64,000 nt of DNA from Acidimicrobiia bacterium UBA5794. GTDB lineage: Bacteria; Actinomycetota; Acidimicrobiia; Spongiisociales; UBA5794. Where the stretch lies: positions 1 through 64,000 of the forward strand of contig DIDS01000009.1 of the NCBI GenBank assembly GCA_002418265.1, read 5' to 3'. Under the pieces are notes generated by a model, which was not told where the DNA came from, made no database searches, and saw only the letters and a list, made by a program, of their open reading frames with translations. Numbering within the stretch: the first letter of the stretch is position 1; each line of letters begins with the position of its first letter. This document shows, piece after piece, positions 14,640-23,698 of the stretch. The translations under genes and the position numbers were made by a program.

Positions 14640-17525
14640 CTATCTGACCTGGGTGAATGATGCTGTTTGACCGCTCGCAGCGGCGTCGGCCGCCTCTGCG
14701 ATGATCCGGTTGGCCTCAGCAATGTAGGAATTCGCCTCATCAACCTTGGCCTGGTATCCGGCAAGGTTTCCCCGTTTGAGCTCCACGTTGGCGTCCGTCA
14801 GGGCCTGCTCGGCCAGGGCAAGGAGTTCGGCGACGCGCTCTTCAACGGTTCCTGAGCCATCGGGAAGGTCGCCACCCCCGTCATCGGGTTCCTCGCCAGC
14901 ACCAAAGAGTTGGAAGAGAACCTCGTCAAGGGTCTCACCGATTTCAATGTTCGAGTCGTACGAGGCAACAACACGCTTGAACTGCGGGATCCCGCCTGCC
15001 ACCGTGTCGGCAGCCAGATAGATCGGCTGGACGTACAGGAGTGAATCCTCAATCGGGACGACAAGCAGGTTGCCCTTGATGACTTCGGATCCAACCTGTC
15101 CCAACAGCGTGAACTCGGCCGACACGATCGGGTCCTGATCGATGAAATCTCCGACCTGACCGGGGCCGTCAACCTGGCGATCCGGTGGCATCGTGTACTC
15201 GATGATCTTCCCATAGTCAGCAAGTGGCCCGCTCTTGGCCACCATGAACGCCGACATGTTGGGACGACTCGCTGGTGTGAACGGCTGCATGAGGAGGAAC
15301 GACAGCTGGTCCTCCTCGGGAACCTCCATCAACAGGTAGTAGGGAAGCATCGGATCCGTATCGAACACCCCACGCAATTTTGGATACGGGGAGGTCGATG
15401 GATCGCGTGCGATCTGCCACGGGTCCTCGACCTTGAACAACTCAACGGGATCGGTCATGTGATAGAGCGTGTACACATCGGTCTGGATGCGGAACAGGTC
15501 TTCGGGATACCGCAGATGATCCACAAGCTCCACGGGTAGCTCGGTGATCGGCTTGAAAAGGTTCGGGAAGATCTTCTCGTTTGAGCGAATGATCGGATCG
15601 TTGGGGTCGATCACATACATATCGACCGTTCCGTCGTAGGCATCGATGACAGCCTTGACCGAGTTGCGAATGTAGTTCAGCGAGCTCGGCAGGTCTGCCC
15701 CGACGTTCAAGCGGGTGGTGAGGGCCTGCTGGGAGTATGGGTATCGATCAGAGACCGTATAAAGGTCCATGATCCACTTGAGCCTCCCGTTGGAAACGAC
15801 CATGTACGGGTCGTTGTCCACATACAGGAATGGGGCAAGACGCTTGACCCGTGTCTTGATGTTTCGTGCAATCATCACCCGGCTTTGTCCATCCACCTGG
15901 CCCGAGATCAACGTGTTGAGATCGGCGAACCTCAGAGCCCAAGCGGTGCGCTGGATGAAATTGCCAAGAGGTACCCCACCGGCACCGTCATAGGAGTTGG
16001 TTTGGGTAACGTCATCTCCCGCCGTTGGAATGTCGATTTCACCCTCCTTGGAGGCTGCAATCAGGAAGTCGTCCTCGGAATCGTCCGAAAAGTAGACGCG
16101 GGGTTGGTCGACGTTGAGGTTGGCTGAACCTGAGGTGTTGATCGGAGGAATGTCCTTCAGGAAGAAGTCGGGCTTTCCATCAGGAGTGACGTTGTTTGCG
16201 GGGCTGAGAACGACTCCCAGACCGTGTGTGTATACGAGGCGTTCATTGATCCACCCCGAGCCGGGAATCTTGTCTTCGGCAAGACCCCTCGTTGCCGTCA
16301 TGACCTGGGTGAGTTCCCCGTTGATCAGATACCGGTCGACATCAACATCCTTGAAGTCGTAGTACGTCTTGATGTTCTGCAGTTCGGGGTATGTCTGTTC
16401 GAGTACGCCTGGGGCCCACAACCGGATGTTGTTGATGGTCGATCGGTTGTCCTCAATGCTCTCGGCAGTCAGGTTGGTCGACGCGGGGAACTCGATCGAT
16501 TCGACTTTGTCGAGACCGTACGCAAGTCGGGTGAAGTCGAGGTTGTGCTGGACGTACTCGGTCTCCCTCCCAATCTCGTTCGGCTCCACCGAAAAGCGCT
16601 GAACCAGTGCGGGATAGATGCCGCCGACACCGATGGATGTCACGAGCCAGATGGCAAAGGCAACGATCGGGAGCGACCATCCCCGGAACCACACGTTCAC
16701 CAACAGGATGATCGCTGAAACGATCGAGATGAAGATCAGCAGGTTGAGAGCCGGAATCTGGGCGTGCACGTCGGTATAGGAGGCACCCAGGACCTGGCCA
16801 CGGCTCGAGTAGAGAAGCTCCCACTTGTCAAAGACATAGCCGACAGCCTTGAGCAGTGCGATCAGCGCAAGGAGGATCGAGATGTGTGCCTTGACACCAC
16901 CTGAGGTTCGTTCACCGGGCGTTGTGACCTTGATGCTGCCATTGAGATAGTGGGCAGCTACCACAACGAGTGTGACCACAACCAACAGCTGGAAGGTCCA
17001 CCCGAAGATGTCCCGGTACAGCGGAAGGCCAAAGATGTACAGCGAGAGATCATTGCCGTAGATCGGGTCAGTGATACCCCACGTGACACCGCCACGCCAA
17101 AACAGCCAGTTCTGCCACCAGGCGGCTGCGCCCAGACCAAGGAGCAGACCGAAGAGGGATGCAAAGATGGTTCGTACGGAGAACGCTCGTGGCGCAATCC
17201 ACTCGTGATAACGCTCAAGGAGTTCCTCATCGGGGCCACCGACTGGGATCACATTGTCGGCAGCGATGCGATCCACAACCCACAGGTTCACCCAGAACGC
17301 GATGATCGCAACAATCGAAGCACCGAGAACAAGCCACAGCTTGGTGAACGTGAGCGTCGACCACACACCCGTGGCCCCAAGTTCGGAATACCACAAATAG
17401 TCGGTCCACAGCGTGGCGAGCCACCGTCCTGCCATGAGAAGCAGGAAGACGATCGAGATTGCAATGATGATGATGCGACGCCAGCCAGAGCCTTGGCGGT
17501 ATGCAATCGGTTCACGGTTGATCAC
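14640..17525 (-). CDS. UPF0182 (COG1615) family large membrane protein
   Basis: 961 residues, the normal length for this actinobacterial family. About seven membrane segments occupy the first third (IIIIAISIVFLLLMAGRWLA, LWLVLGASIVAIIAFWVNLW and others). The large outer part contains the conserved SGWINERLVYTHGLGVVLSP, RMLIARNI-type and QKVSFLLMQPF-like stretches (DQLSFLLMQPFTPASRPNM). The C-terminus is acidic, then helical. The function is not established. It is single and monocistronic, convergent with the CBS gene. Confidence 0.92.
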   Translation of the reverse strand: MINREPIAYRQGSGWRRIIIIAISIVFLLLMAGRWLATLWTDYLWYSELGATGVWSTLTFTKLWLVLGASIVAIIAFWVNLWVVDRIAADNVIPVGGPDEELLERYHEWIAPRAFSVRTIFASLFGLLLGLGAAAWWQNWLFWRGGVTWGITDPIYGNDLSLYIFGLPLYRDIFGWTFQLLVVVTLVVVAAHYLNGSIKVTTPGERTSGGVKAHISILLALIALLKAVGYVFDKWELLYSSRGQVLGASYTDVHAQIPALNLLIFISIVSAIILLVNVWFRGWSLPIVAFAIWLVTSIGVGGIYPALVQRFSVEPNEIGRETEYVQHNLDFTRLAYGLDKVESIEFPASTNLTAESIEDNRSTINNIRLWAPGVLEQTYPELQNIKTYYDFKDVDVDRYLINGELTQVMTATRGLAEDKIPGSGWINERLVYTHGLGVVLSPANNVTPDGKPDFFLKDIPPINTSGSANLNVDQPRVYFSDDSEDDFLIAASKEGEIDIPTAGDDVTQTNSYDGAGGVPLGNFIQRTAWALRFADLNTLISGQVDGQSRVMIARNIKTRVKRLAPFLYVDNDPYMVVSNGRLKWIMDLYTVSDRYPYSQQALTTRLNVGADLPSSLNYIRNSVKAVIDAYDGTVDMYVIDPNDPIIRSNEKIFPNLFKPITELPVELVDHLRYPEDLFRIQTDVYTLYHMTDPVELFKVEDPWQIARDPSTSPYPKLRGVFDTDPMLPYYLLMEVPEEDQLSFLLMQPFTPASRPNMSAFMVAKSGPLADYGKIIEYTMPPDRQVDGPGQVGDFIDQDPIVSAEFTLLGQVGSEVIKGNLLVVPIEDSLLYVQPIYLAADTVAGGIPQFKRVVASYDSNIEIGETLDEVLFQLFGAGEEPDDGGGDLPDGSGTVEERVAELLALAEQALTDANVELKRGNLAGYQAKVDEANSYIAEANRIIAEAADAAASGQTASFTQVR

Positions 17526-17584
17526 GAGGGCAAGTGTACGGTCTGCTCAGGCTTGAGGCACCGCCTCGGTGAGGTATGTCCTGC

Positions 17585-19345
17585 TCAGCCGATGGAGCGT
17601 AATCTCCGCTCGGCCTCGTCGGTTCTCCAGAGACGGAATACCTTCGATGCTTGGGCAGCCACGGCACGCTCGCCCTTTCCTGCGGTGCGCGCCTCCTCGA
17701 TTGCGGTGGTCACCGCGTCCTCAAGGTCGGAAGCGAATGCACTCGCATCGGTCTTCCCAGACCGAGAACCGGCCGCATCGGCGACTTCGACAAACGCCTC
17801 ATCGAAGCGACCCGCGAACCCGCCGGAAGGCACCCACGAGGTGTCGGTCCGGAGCGCCTCGAGCGTTTCGTTCTGCAGCTCGACGAGGACTTTCTTGACC
17901 TGCTTGAGCGCCGCATTGTGGATGGACGGCACGACCGTCAGCGGCGCAGGTTCCAGTGTTTCAGCGGTTCGGCTTTCGGCCGCCGGCTCCTGCTCGGGAC
18001 GGGGCTCGCGGGCTCGCACGCCCCCCTGATCCGACTCCGCCGAATCCGTCCCCCCTGAAGGGAGGACAGGCGTACTGACTTCTGACTTCTGCTCGGGACG
18101 GGGCTCGCGGGCTCGCACACCCCCCTGATCCGACTCCGCCGGATCCGTCCCCCCTGGAGGGAGGACAGCGGTACTGACGTCTGACGTCTGACTTCTGACT
18201 TCTGATTCCCCTTCATCTCTCAGCTTTGCAAAAAGTGAGCTGATGTCATCGTCTGTTGCCTTCACATCAGGTGGTGGAGCTGGAGGCGGCGGAGCCGGTT
18301 GCTCGGCAGCTGGCCGCTCGACCATTGGTTCTGGCTTGGGGTCAGGCTCTGGTTGTGGCGGGGAGATGACTGCCACGGTTTCTGGTTCGACCGGTTCGAG
18401 CTCTGCCGCTCTGGCTTCAGCTGCTGCGAAGCGCATCGCAACCACTTCAGCCACGATTTCATCGGTGTCCACGGGTTTGAGCGTCACCGCTTTGGATGGT
18501 GCGACGATCTTGACCGAACCGACGTCGATGTCCGAGTGGCGTGCTTCGATCTCGAAATGTTCCGGCTCCTCCGTCACCTCAAGGGCTTGACGGCGCGAGT
18601 CGATCTCGTCCTCAAGATGTGAGATCGACGCTCGGGCGGTCTCGAGCTCGGTGAGAAGCTCCGCTCGACGTTCCTCCAATGCCCGTGCCCGGTCCTGGGC
18701 GGCATCGGCTTGTTTCTGTGCTGCAGCAAGGACACCATCGCTTTCGGCTCGCGCCTCGGCGATAATGGATTCGCTTTCAAGACGTGCTGCACGCAGCACT
18801 TCGTCCTTTTCTCTCCGGGCGTCCGATGTCAGCCTGAGCGCGTCGCGTTCGGCCTCGGCCCGCATGAACATCGCGTCTTCCTGGGCTTCATCGAGGAGGG
18901 CTCGTGCGGCACCGATGGCCGACGAGAGCATCGACGTTCCTTCATTCCATGCCGCGGCACGCATCGACTGTGACTGTTCGACCGCGTCGGCAAGCATCGC
19001 TGCAGATTCGGTTTCCGCCGTCTTTCGCCACTGCTCGGCGTCCTTCGCCGCACGCTTGCGCAGTCCCTCTGCTGCAGCCCGGGAAGCCTCAAGGATGGCG
19101 GAGACCTCTCCCCCGATCCGGCCGAGTTCGTTTGCAAGGGCTTGGGGGTCATCGATTCCGATGGCAATCGCCGACGCTTTGGCCTCGACTGCTGCGGACT
19201 CGAGATCGTCGAGGAGCGAGGTCAGCTCCTCGATGTATGTATCGACTTGAGCGCGGTCATATCCACGTCGAACGACGTCGAATTGGCGCGCCCGCGCCTG
19301 GCTCGGGCTCACTTCATCCGGCATGGCTGGCAGGCTACCGGCCAA
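17585..19345 (-). CDS. DivIVA-domain coiled-coil protein with in-frame repeat insertion
   Basis: 586 residues. The N-terminus is a DivIVA membrane-curvature motif (ARQFDVVRRGYDRAQVDTYI, residues about 18-38). Residues about 45-270 form a long Ala/Glu/Arg coiled coil, which in this family organises polar growth or division. Residues about 290-370 are a Pro/Glu-rich linker. Residues about 380-450 are two 32-residue repeats (SDVSTAVLPPGGTDPAESDQ and SEVSTPVLPSGGTDSAESDQ, each continuing GGVRAREPRPEQ). The DNA of these repeats belongs to an intergenic repeat family found elsewhere in the window. The last 110 residues form a second helical domain. Next to ylbL, sortase and UPF0182. Confidence 0.88.
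   Translation of the reverse strand: MAGSLPAMPDEVSPSQARARQFDVVRRGYDRAQVDTYIEELTSLLDDLESAAVEAKASAIAIGIDDPQALANELGRIGGEVSAILEASRAAAEGLRKRAAKDAEQWRKTAETESAAMLADAVEQSQSMRAAAWNEGTSMLSSAIGAARALLDEAQEDAMFMRAEAERDALRLTSDARREKDEVLRAARLESESIIAEARAESDGVLAAAQKQADAAQDRARALEERRAELLTELETARASISHLEDEIDSRRQALEVTEEPEHFEIEARHSDIDVGSVKIVAPSKAVTLKPVDTDEIVAEVVAMRFAAAEARAAELEPVEPETVAVISPPQPEPDPKPEPMVERPAAEQPAPPPPAPPPDVKATDDDISSLFAKLRDEGESEVRSQTSDVSTAVLPPGGTDPAESDQGGVRAREPRPEQKSEVSTPVLPSGGTDSAESDQGGVRAREPRPEQEPAAESRTAETLEPAPLTVVPSIHNAALKQVKKVLVELQNETLEALRTDTSWVPSGGFAGRFDEAFVEVADAAGSRSGKTDASAFASDLEDAVTTAIEEARTAGKGERAVAAQASKVFRLWRTDEAERRLRSIG
18001..18205 (-). repeat. Two copies of an interspersed palindromic repeat inside the DivIVA-like gene
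   Basis: Units 18001-18070 and 18100-18169 are near copies of each other and match 25905-25974, an intergenic site, at about 64 of 70 positions (first unit). Each unit holds GGCTCGCACGCCCCCCTGAT-type sequence, a CCGACTCCG core and the hairpin GTCCCCCCTGAAGGGAGGAC. Runs of a 7-bp motif (TCTGACT/TCTGACG) follow each unit (about 18072-18092 and 18172-18205). The reading frame of the gene stays open through all of it. Confidence 0.8.
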
Positions 19346-19363
19346 CCAGCTGGTCTCCGCGGA

Positions 19364-20455
19364 TTACAGGGTGTTGAGGAAGTCGAGGGCGTCATCGACT
19401 GTTTCCACCCGAACGACCTTGATACGATCGCCGGCCGCAGCGACGGCATCGTCGTAGTTGCCGGCAGGGACAAGGATCGCCACAGCCCCTGCATCGATCG
19501 CTCCGAATACCTTTTGGCGGATTCCGCCGATGGCTCCGACGGTTTCGTCGAGATGGATCGTTCCGGTCCCCGCGATCCGCATTCCGTGGGTCAATGGTTC
19601 GGGGGTCAGCTGGTCCATGATCTGGAGTGTGAACATCAGACCCGCTGAAGGTCCACCAACGTTGAGTGAATCGATGTCGACCTTGACGGGAAACTCAACA
19701 ATCGGTTCGTTGTTGTCGAGAAGGACACCCATCATCGGCTTGGTCGGATCATCCGTGTGGGGTCCGAGAACGATTTCGAAATCATCGACTTCGAAGCCGT
19801 CGGTTTCACCGTCCGAACGCTCGACGGTGACAACGACAGGATCACCGACACTCTTGGGGGCGAGGAGGCTGAGAACATCGGAGCGGAAAGCGACCGTCTT
19901 CCCGTCCATCTCAACGATGATGTCGTTGGGCTGCAGCACCCCGTCGGCAGCAGAGCCGGGGATCGTATCGATGACAAGCGCTCCCGTTCCAATCAGCGTG
20001 ACTTCGTAGCCAAGCTTCGTCAGGGCAACGTAGGTTGCATCCTGCTTCGATTGATCCATCAGGGCAAGGCTCTCCCGCCGGAGCTGCTCTTCAGATACAT
20101 CGGGGGGCCGGTAGGCCCCGACCTTGGCGAGTTCGACCCGTTCGTCGAACTGTGCGGCTGCCCATTCAAAGACATTCGCCTCTTTGAGCGAAACCGTGAG
20201 GAAGAACAGCTCACCGGTGTCTGCGGTGTTGCCGCCTTCGACGGTCACGAAGTCTGACGTGTCGTAAACCGGTCCGGGGCTCACGGCGTAGTACGGAACG
20301 GTCACCGTCAGGAGTATCCCGATCGCAATGCCGATGACAACCAGGAATCCTGCGAGATAGAACGGCCACTTGGGATATGTGCTCGGGGGGCGCAGCGATG
20401 GCTGAACCGACTCGAACGAGTCGTGCGGGTCAACAACCTCGGTTGGGGAATCCAT
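19364..20455 (-). CDS. YlbL-type PDZ/Lon (S16) membrane protease
   Basis: 363 residues. One N-terminal membrane helix (FYLAGFLVVIGIAIGILLTV, residues about 30-52). A PDZ domain covers about 150-215 (DTIPGSAADGVLQPNDIIVE). The C-terminal Lon-like protease domain has the Ser-Lys pair: Ser in NVGGPSAGLMF near residue 269 and Lys in GGIRQKVFGA near residue 313. It cleaves membrane or exported proteins outside the cytoplasm. It sits between a sortase and the DivIVA-like gene, all on the minus strand. Confidence 0.92.
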   Translation of the reverse strand: MDSPTEVVDPHDSFESVQPSLRPPSTYPKWPFYLAGFLVVIGIAIGILLTVTVPYYAVSPGPVYDTSDFVTVEGGNTADTGELFFLTVSLKEANVFEWAAAQFDERVELAKVGAYRPPDVSEEQLRRESLALMDQSKQDATYVALTKLGYEVTLIGTGALVIDTIPGSAADGVLQPNDIIVEMDGKTVAFRSDVLSLLAPKSVGDPVVVTVERSDGETDGFEVDDFEIVLGPHTDDPTKPMMGVLLDNNEPIVEFPVKVDIDSLNVGGPSAGLMFTLQIMDQLTPEPLTHGMRIAGTGTIHLDETVGAIGGIRQKVFGAIDAGAVAILVPAGNYDDAVAAAGDRIKVVRVETVDDALDFLNTL

Positions 20456-20514
20456 TGGCGCGAGGTTACCGCCGCGTCACGGTAGAGACCGCAACATGGT
20501 CACATCAGCGTCCC

Positions 20515-21078
20515 CTACGACATTCCGTGGCTTGAAATCAGATCGGCGACAACAACGATACGAAAGCGGGCTGATCCCATCGGATGGCATGCAAAGAGCG
20601 TCAGGGTTGGTGAACCCTGGTCGTAGGTGATCCAAACGTCGCTTGGTTCCACCACGAAGGTCTCACGTACTCGATACATGACTTCAGATCCCCCTGCCTC
20701 GGTCATGTAGATGATGTCTCCCGGGATGAGCTCATCGATCTCTCGAAATGGATGCGTCCATGTGGTTCGGTGACCGCCCAGCACAACGTTCCCCTCTTCA
20801 CCGGGGAGCGCGGTCCCCGACCAGTGCCCGACACCGCGGTTGAGAACGGAAATGTCGATACCTGCCAGAACCGGTTCATCCAGGCCGATGGAAGGGGCAC
20901 GGATGTTGCTGAACTCCCACCCCGCTGACTGTGACCGGTGGTTCGACGGTTGACGAGATGGGCTTGACGTGTATCCGTCGGGGACGGAACTCGCCGAGGC
21001 TGGGCCCGCCACGACCACGATGACGATCACGGCAAGCGTGAAACGAATAGAGTGGCGAATCAGTCTCATTTCTACCAA
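20515..21078 (-). CDS. Class E sortase
   Basis: 187 residues. A signal anchor (FTLAVIVIVVVAGPASA) is followed by a sortase beta-barrel: ALPGEEGNVVLGGHRTTWTH with the catalytic His near residue 101, GDIIYMTEAGGSEVMYRV, and SPTLTLFACHPMGSARFRIV with the catalytic Cys near residue 162 and Arg near 169. The usual TLTTC reads TLFAC here. It attaches proteins to the cell wall by transpeptidation. Divergent from bioY, with a short shared spacer. Confidence 0.88.
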   Translation of the reverse strand: MVEMRLIRHSIRFTLAVIVIVVVAGPASASSVPDGYTSSPSRQPSNHRSQSAGWEFSNIRAPSIGLDEPVLAGIDISVLNRGVGHWSGTALPGEEGNVVLGGHRTTWTHPFREIDELIPGDIIYMTEAGGSEVMYRVRETFVVEPSDVWITYDQGSPTLTLFACHPMGSARFRIVVVADLISSHGMS

Positions 21079-21127
21079 TCGGTGGGAAGTGACCCAAGCT
21101 TCACCGGAATCTATCGCGGAGGAACCT

Positions 21128-21733
21128 ATGCAGACAACCTACCCATCACGAACGATCGCACAGGTTGTCGTGCCTCGTTCTACGGTCAACACGATCGCCC
21201 TGATGGTCGGATTTGGGCTCCTCACTGCATTGGCGGCACAGATCAAGTTCGTTGTGCCGGGAACACCGGTGCCGATCACCGGCCAGACGTTCGTCGTTCT
21301 GCTCTCGGGAGCAGCCCTCGGATCCTGGATGGGTGCCGGGTCACAGGCGATCTATTGGGCAATGGGGGCGATCGGCCTTCCGTTCTATTCCGATGCGAGT
21401 GGAGGGTGGGAAGCCGCCACCGGGGCGACCGGTGGGTATCTCATCGGATTCATCGTCGCGGCGTGGGTGGTCGGTGCTCTCGCCGAACGCGGCCAGGACC
21501 GAACCGTGGCAAGCGCCATTCCGGCATTCCTTGCGGGGAATGCTGTGATCTACCTCTTCGGTGTTCCGTGGTTGATGGCAAGTGTCGATTCGATCGACAC
21601 CTTGACAGGAGCATTGGTGGCAGGATTTACGCCTTTCGTGGTCGGTGACATCATCAAGGTCGTCCTCGCCGGCCTTCTTCTGCCCACCGCATGGAAACTG
21701 GTCGACAAGGCACGAACCGACGACTACCTCTAA
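21128..21733 (+). CDS. bioY: Biotin transporter BioY (ECF-type S component)
   Basis: 201 residues. The ATG at 21128 follows GGAGGAACCT; the frame is open further upstream, but that part lies over the sortase gene. The family marks are clear: AQIKFVVPGTPVPITGQTFV near residue 38, GAALGSWMGAGSQAIYWAMG, and GGYLIGFIVAAWVVGALAER near 99, with six predicted membrane helices. BioY binds biotin with high affinity and works alone or with an ECF energising module, of which none is nearby. Confidence 0.93.
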   Translation: MQTTYPSRTIAQVVVPRSTVNTIALMVGFGLLTALAAQIKFVVPGTPVPITGQTFVVLLSGAALGSWMGAGSQAIYWAMGAIGLPFYSDASGGWEAATGATGGYLIGFIVAAWVVGALAERGQDRTVASAIPAFLAGNAVIYLFGVPWLMASVDSIDTLTGALVAGFTPFVVGDIIKVVLAGLLLPTAWKLVDKARTDDYL

Positions 21734-21737
21734 CATC

Positions 21738-21802
21738 GTTCCCCCTTCAGGGGAACATTGTGTGTTGTCTCCCACACCTGTCCTCCCGCTTGTGGGGGGA
21801 CA
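21738..21802 (+). terminator. Two hairpins after bioY
   Basis: GTTCCCC-CTTCA-GGGGAAC (21738-21756), then TGTCCTCCC-GCTTGT-GGGGGGACA (21779-21802). The second resembles the GTCCCCC/GGGGGAC hairpin of the repeat family seen at 23181, 25794 and 25952. Likely the end of the bioY transcript, but it may instead be a member of that repeat family. Confidence 0.6.
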
Positions 21803-21891
21803 GTGTTTGTTGGTCGTCTCTTCACAGATTTCTTAGGTTCCTTTCATGTTGTGCTCATGATGTGTCGTGATCGGTTTGTCACGCTTGTGGC

Positions 21892-22371
21892 ATGTTCAAG
21901 GAGCCACCACTCACTGCAACGACAGCACTCCTCGTCGCTGTTGGGATCGTCTTAGTAGCCGGATGCAGCGCATCACCAACGGGGGTCACGACCACCTCAA
22001 CCGAGCATCTCAGCGAACTCGCCCAACCTGATACCAGCGAGTTTCCTACATCAGCCCAAGAGGCGGCGCCCACCCGTAAATCCGTAGCCGGCGGGATAGG
22101 TCTCGATGGCGGATCGGCTGATACAGCGACGACTATGCCAGGAATGTCCACGCTGGGTGGCGGAACCGCTTTGGAACAGCGAGAAGACGCCGAGGACGCT
22201 GGAGATGCTGCCACCGACGTCGATCTGACGGCGGTCGCCGGTGCTGAGCTCGACCTACCGGATCTTGAGCCACTCCTCGCCGACCTTGACGGTCTGCTTG
22301 GCGACATCGACGGCGAGATCAACGATCTCGATCACAGTTTCGACAACGACGAAGGAGATGTCGAAGAATGA
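21892..22371 (+). CDS. Small acidic lipoprotein, unknown function
   Basis: 159 residues. Signal peptide with lipobox LVAGC (Cys near residue 25), then a low-complexity Thr/Ser/Ala region and an acidic end (AELDLPDLEPLLADLDGLLG, then DGEINDLDHSFDNDEGDVEE). No family recognised. The stop overlaps the start of the next exported protein, so the two are probably made together and may interact. Confidence 0.75.
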   Translation: MFKEPPLTATTALLVAVGIVLVAGCSASPTGVTTTSTEHLSELAQPDTSEFPTSAQEAAPTRKSVAGGIGLDGGSADTATTMPGMSTLGGGTALEQREDAEDAGDAATDVDLTAVAGAELDLPDLEPLLADLDGLLGDIDGEINDLDHSFDNDEGDVEE

Positions 22372-23114
22372 AACGAACACGCAAACTGCTTGTGATGGCT
22401 TTGGCGATCGCGATGCTCGGACTCGTGCCCCAGGTGGCATTCGCTCAAGGTGTTCCCGATCGCGACCATCCGACCGTTGAGGAGGTTGAACACCCCCACT
22501 CGATCGGCGAGGCAAAGAAGCGAGCCGCCGCCGCGATCGCGAAGCGTCTCGTGGCATTGGGTCGAATCGATGCACGGGTCAAGACGAGCAGCCATATCAC
22601 CGGTGCTCACAAGGATCGCCTCATTGGCGACTATGCAACGGCGAGGGCCGGGCTGAGTGCCCTTGGGCGACAGATCCAGGATGCCGAGACACAGGAGGAA
22701 CTCAGGGAGCTCATCCCATTGATTGCAACGGACTATCGGGTCTACCTCGTGATATTGCCAAAGTCCCATGAGGTACTCGCGTCGGATCGGATGGCTGACG
22801 GTGTGGTTCGCCTCACCGGTGCTGCCGACGCCGTTCTTGCGGCGATCGAACGGGCAGAAGGAGCCGGCTTCAACATGGAAGAAGCGCGCGAGTTCCTCAG
22901 GGTCGCACGAAGCGAGATCGACGCGGTCAGCAATGGTGCCGTACCCGTCGCTGATCAGGTCATCGGTCTGTCTGCCGCCGACTGGGAGGAGCCTGCCAAA
23001 TCGATGCTGGAAGCAGGGAAGGCGGCCCTCGAACAGGGTCGACGAGATATCCACGAAGCAGTCGATGCACTCAAGAGTGCACACAGAGCGATCAAGGAAG
23101 CAGTCGGGGACTGA
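22368..23114 (+). CDS. Exported helical protein, unknown function
   Basis: 248 residues. Signal peptide MKRTRKLLVMALAIAMLGLV ending in AFA-Q. The mature protein is mostly alpha-helical with Ala/Arg/Glu heptads (EAKKRAAAAIAKRLVALGRI, TARAGLSALGRQIQDAET, LEAGKAALEQGRRDIHEA). It couples to the acidic lipoprotein upstream (ATGA). Such basic/acidic pairs could form a complex at the cell surface, but that is inference. No known family. Confidence 0.75.
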   Translation: MKRTRKLLVMALAIAMLGLVPQVAFAQGVPDRDHPTVEEVEHPHSIGEAKKRAAAAIAKRLVALGRIDARVKTSSHITGAHKDRLIGDYATARAGLSALGRQIQDAETQEELRELIPLIATDYRVYLVILPKSHEVLASDRMADGVVRLTGAADAVLAAIERAEGAGFNMEEAREFLRVARSEIDAVSNGAVPVADQVIGLSAADWEEPAKSMLEAGKAALEQGRRDIHEAVDALKSAHRAIKEAVGD

Positions 23115-23225
23115 CGTCAGACGTCAGAAGACAGAAGACAGAAGTCAGAAAGCCCCCCTGCTCCTCGCTGCGCTCGTCGCGTCCCCCCGCAAGCGGGGGG
23201 ACGGGAAAAGGGCACGACGTCAGAA
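23115..23225. repeat. Intergenic repeat cluster: heptamers plus a GC hairpin
   Basis: Directly after the stop come seven-base units GACGTCA, GACGTCA, GAAGACA, GAAGACA, GAAGTCA, the reverse complement of the TGACTTC motif seen at 18172 and 32466. Then a CCCCTGCTCCTCGCTGCG stretch and a 10-bp perfect hairpin GTCCCCCCGC-AA-GCGGGGGGAC (23181-23202), then another ACGTCAGAAGTC. The hairpin could also end the upstream transcript. Confidence 0.65.
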
Positions 23226-23292
23226 GTCTGAGGGTCCGCCCCATCGCCCTGGGGTGGACCCTCTGTGTTCGGCCGTCGGTAATCTCTCCCAA

Positions 23293-23694
23293 ATGGCTGA
23301 CCGCGTGACACAGATCACCACCGCATTTGAGAGGGACCCGTACGCCAAAGCGCAGGGGTACCGGCTTGGTGAAATCACCGACACCACTGTTTCGGTATCG
23401 ATGGTGGTCAGGGACGATCAAGTCAACTTCTTGGGGGGAACACACGGCGGTGTCGTGTTCTCAATTGCCGACTGTGCGTTCTCCCTGGCGTCGAACGCAT
23501 ACCCCGAAGATGCCGTAGCCGTCGATACGCACCTTGCCATCACAGCTGGCACCACCGTTGGCGACACGCTCACGGCGGTGGCAACGGAGATGGCTCGGAG
23601 CCGATCGCTCGCCACCTATCGCGTCGATGTCACCCGAGACGATGGGCGTATCGCCGGGGTGTTCACCGGCACCGTCTTCATCAAACGCCCTTAG
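23293..23694 (+). CDS. PaaI-type hotdog-fold thioesterase
   Basis: 133 residues from the ATG at 23293; the frame is open further upstream but runs through the repeat cluster. The family motif FLGGTHGGVVFSIADCAFSL (residues about 45-64) and VDTHLAITAGTTVGDTLTAV are present. Members hydrolyse phenylacetyl- or hydroxyphenylacetyl-CoA. No paa genes are nearby, so the substrate is not known. Confidence 0.87.
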   Translation: MADRVTQITTAFERDPYAKAQGYRLGEITDTTVSVSMVVRDDQVNFLGGTHGGVVFSIADCAFSLASNAYPEDAVAVDTHLAITAGTTVGDTLTAVATEMARSRSLATYRVDVTRDDGRIAGVFTGTVFIKRP

Positions 23695-23698
23695 ACCA

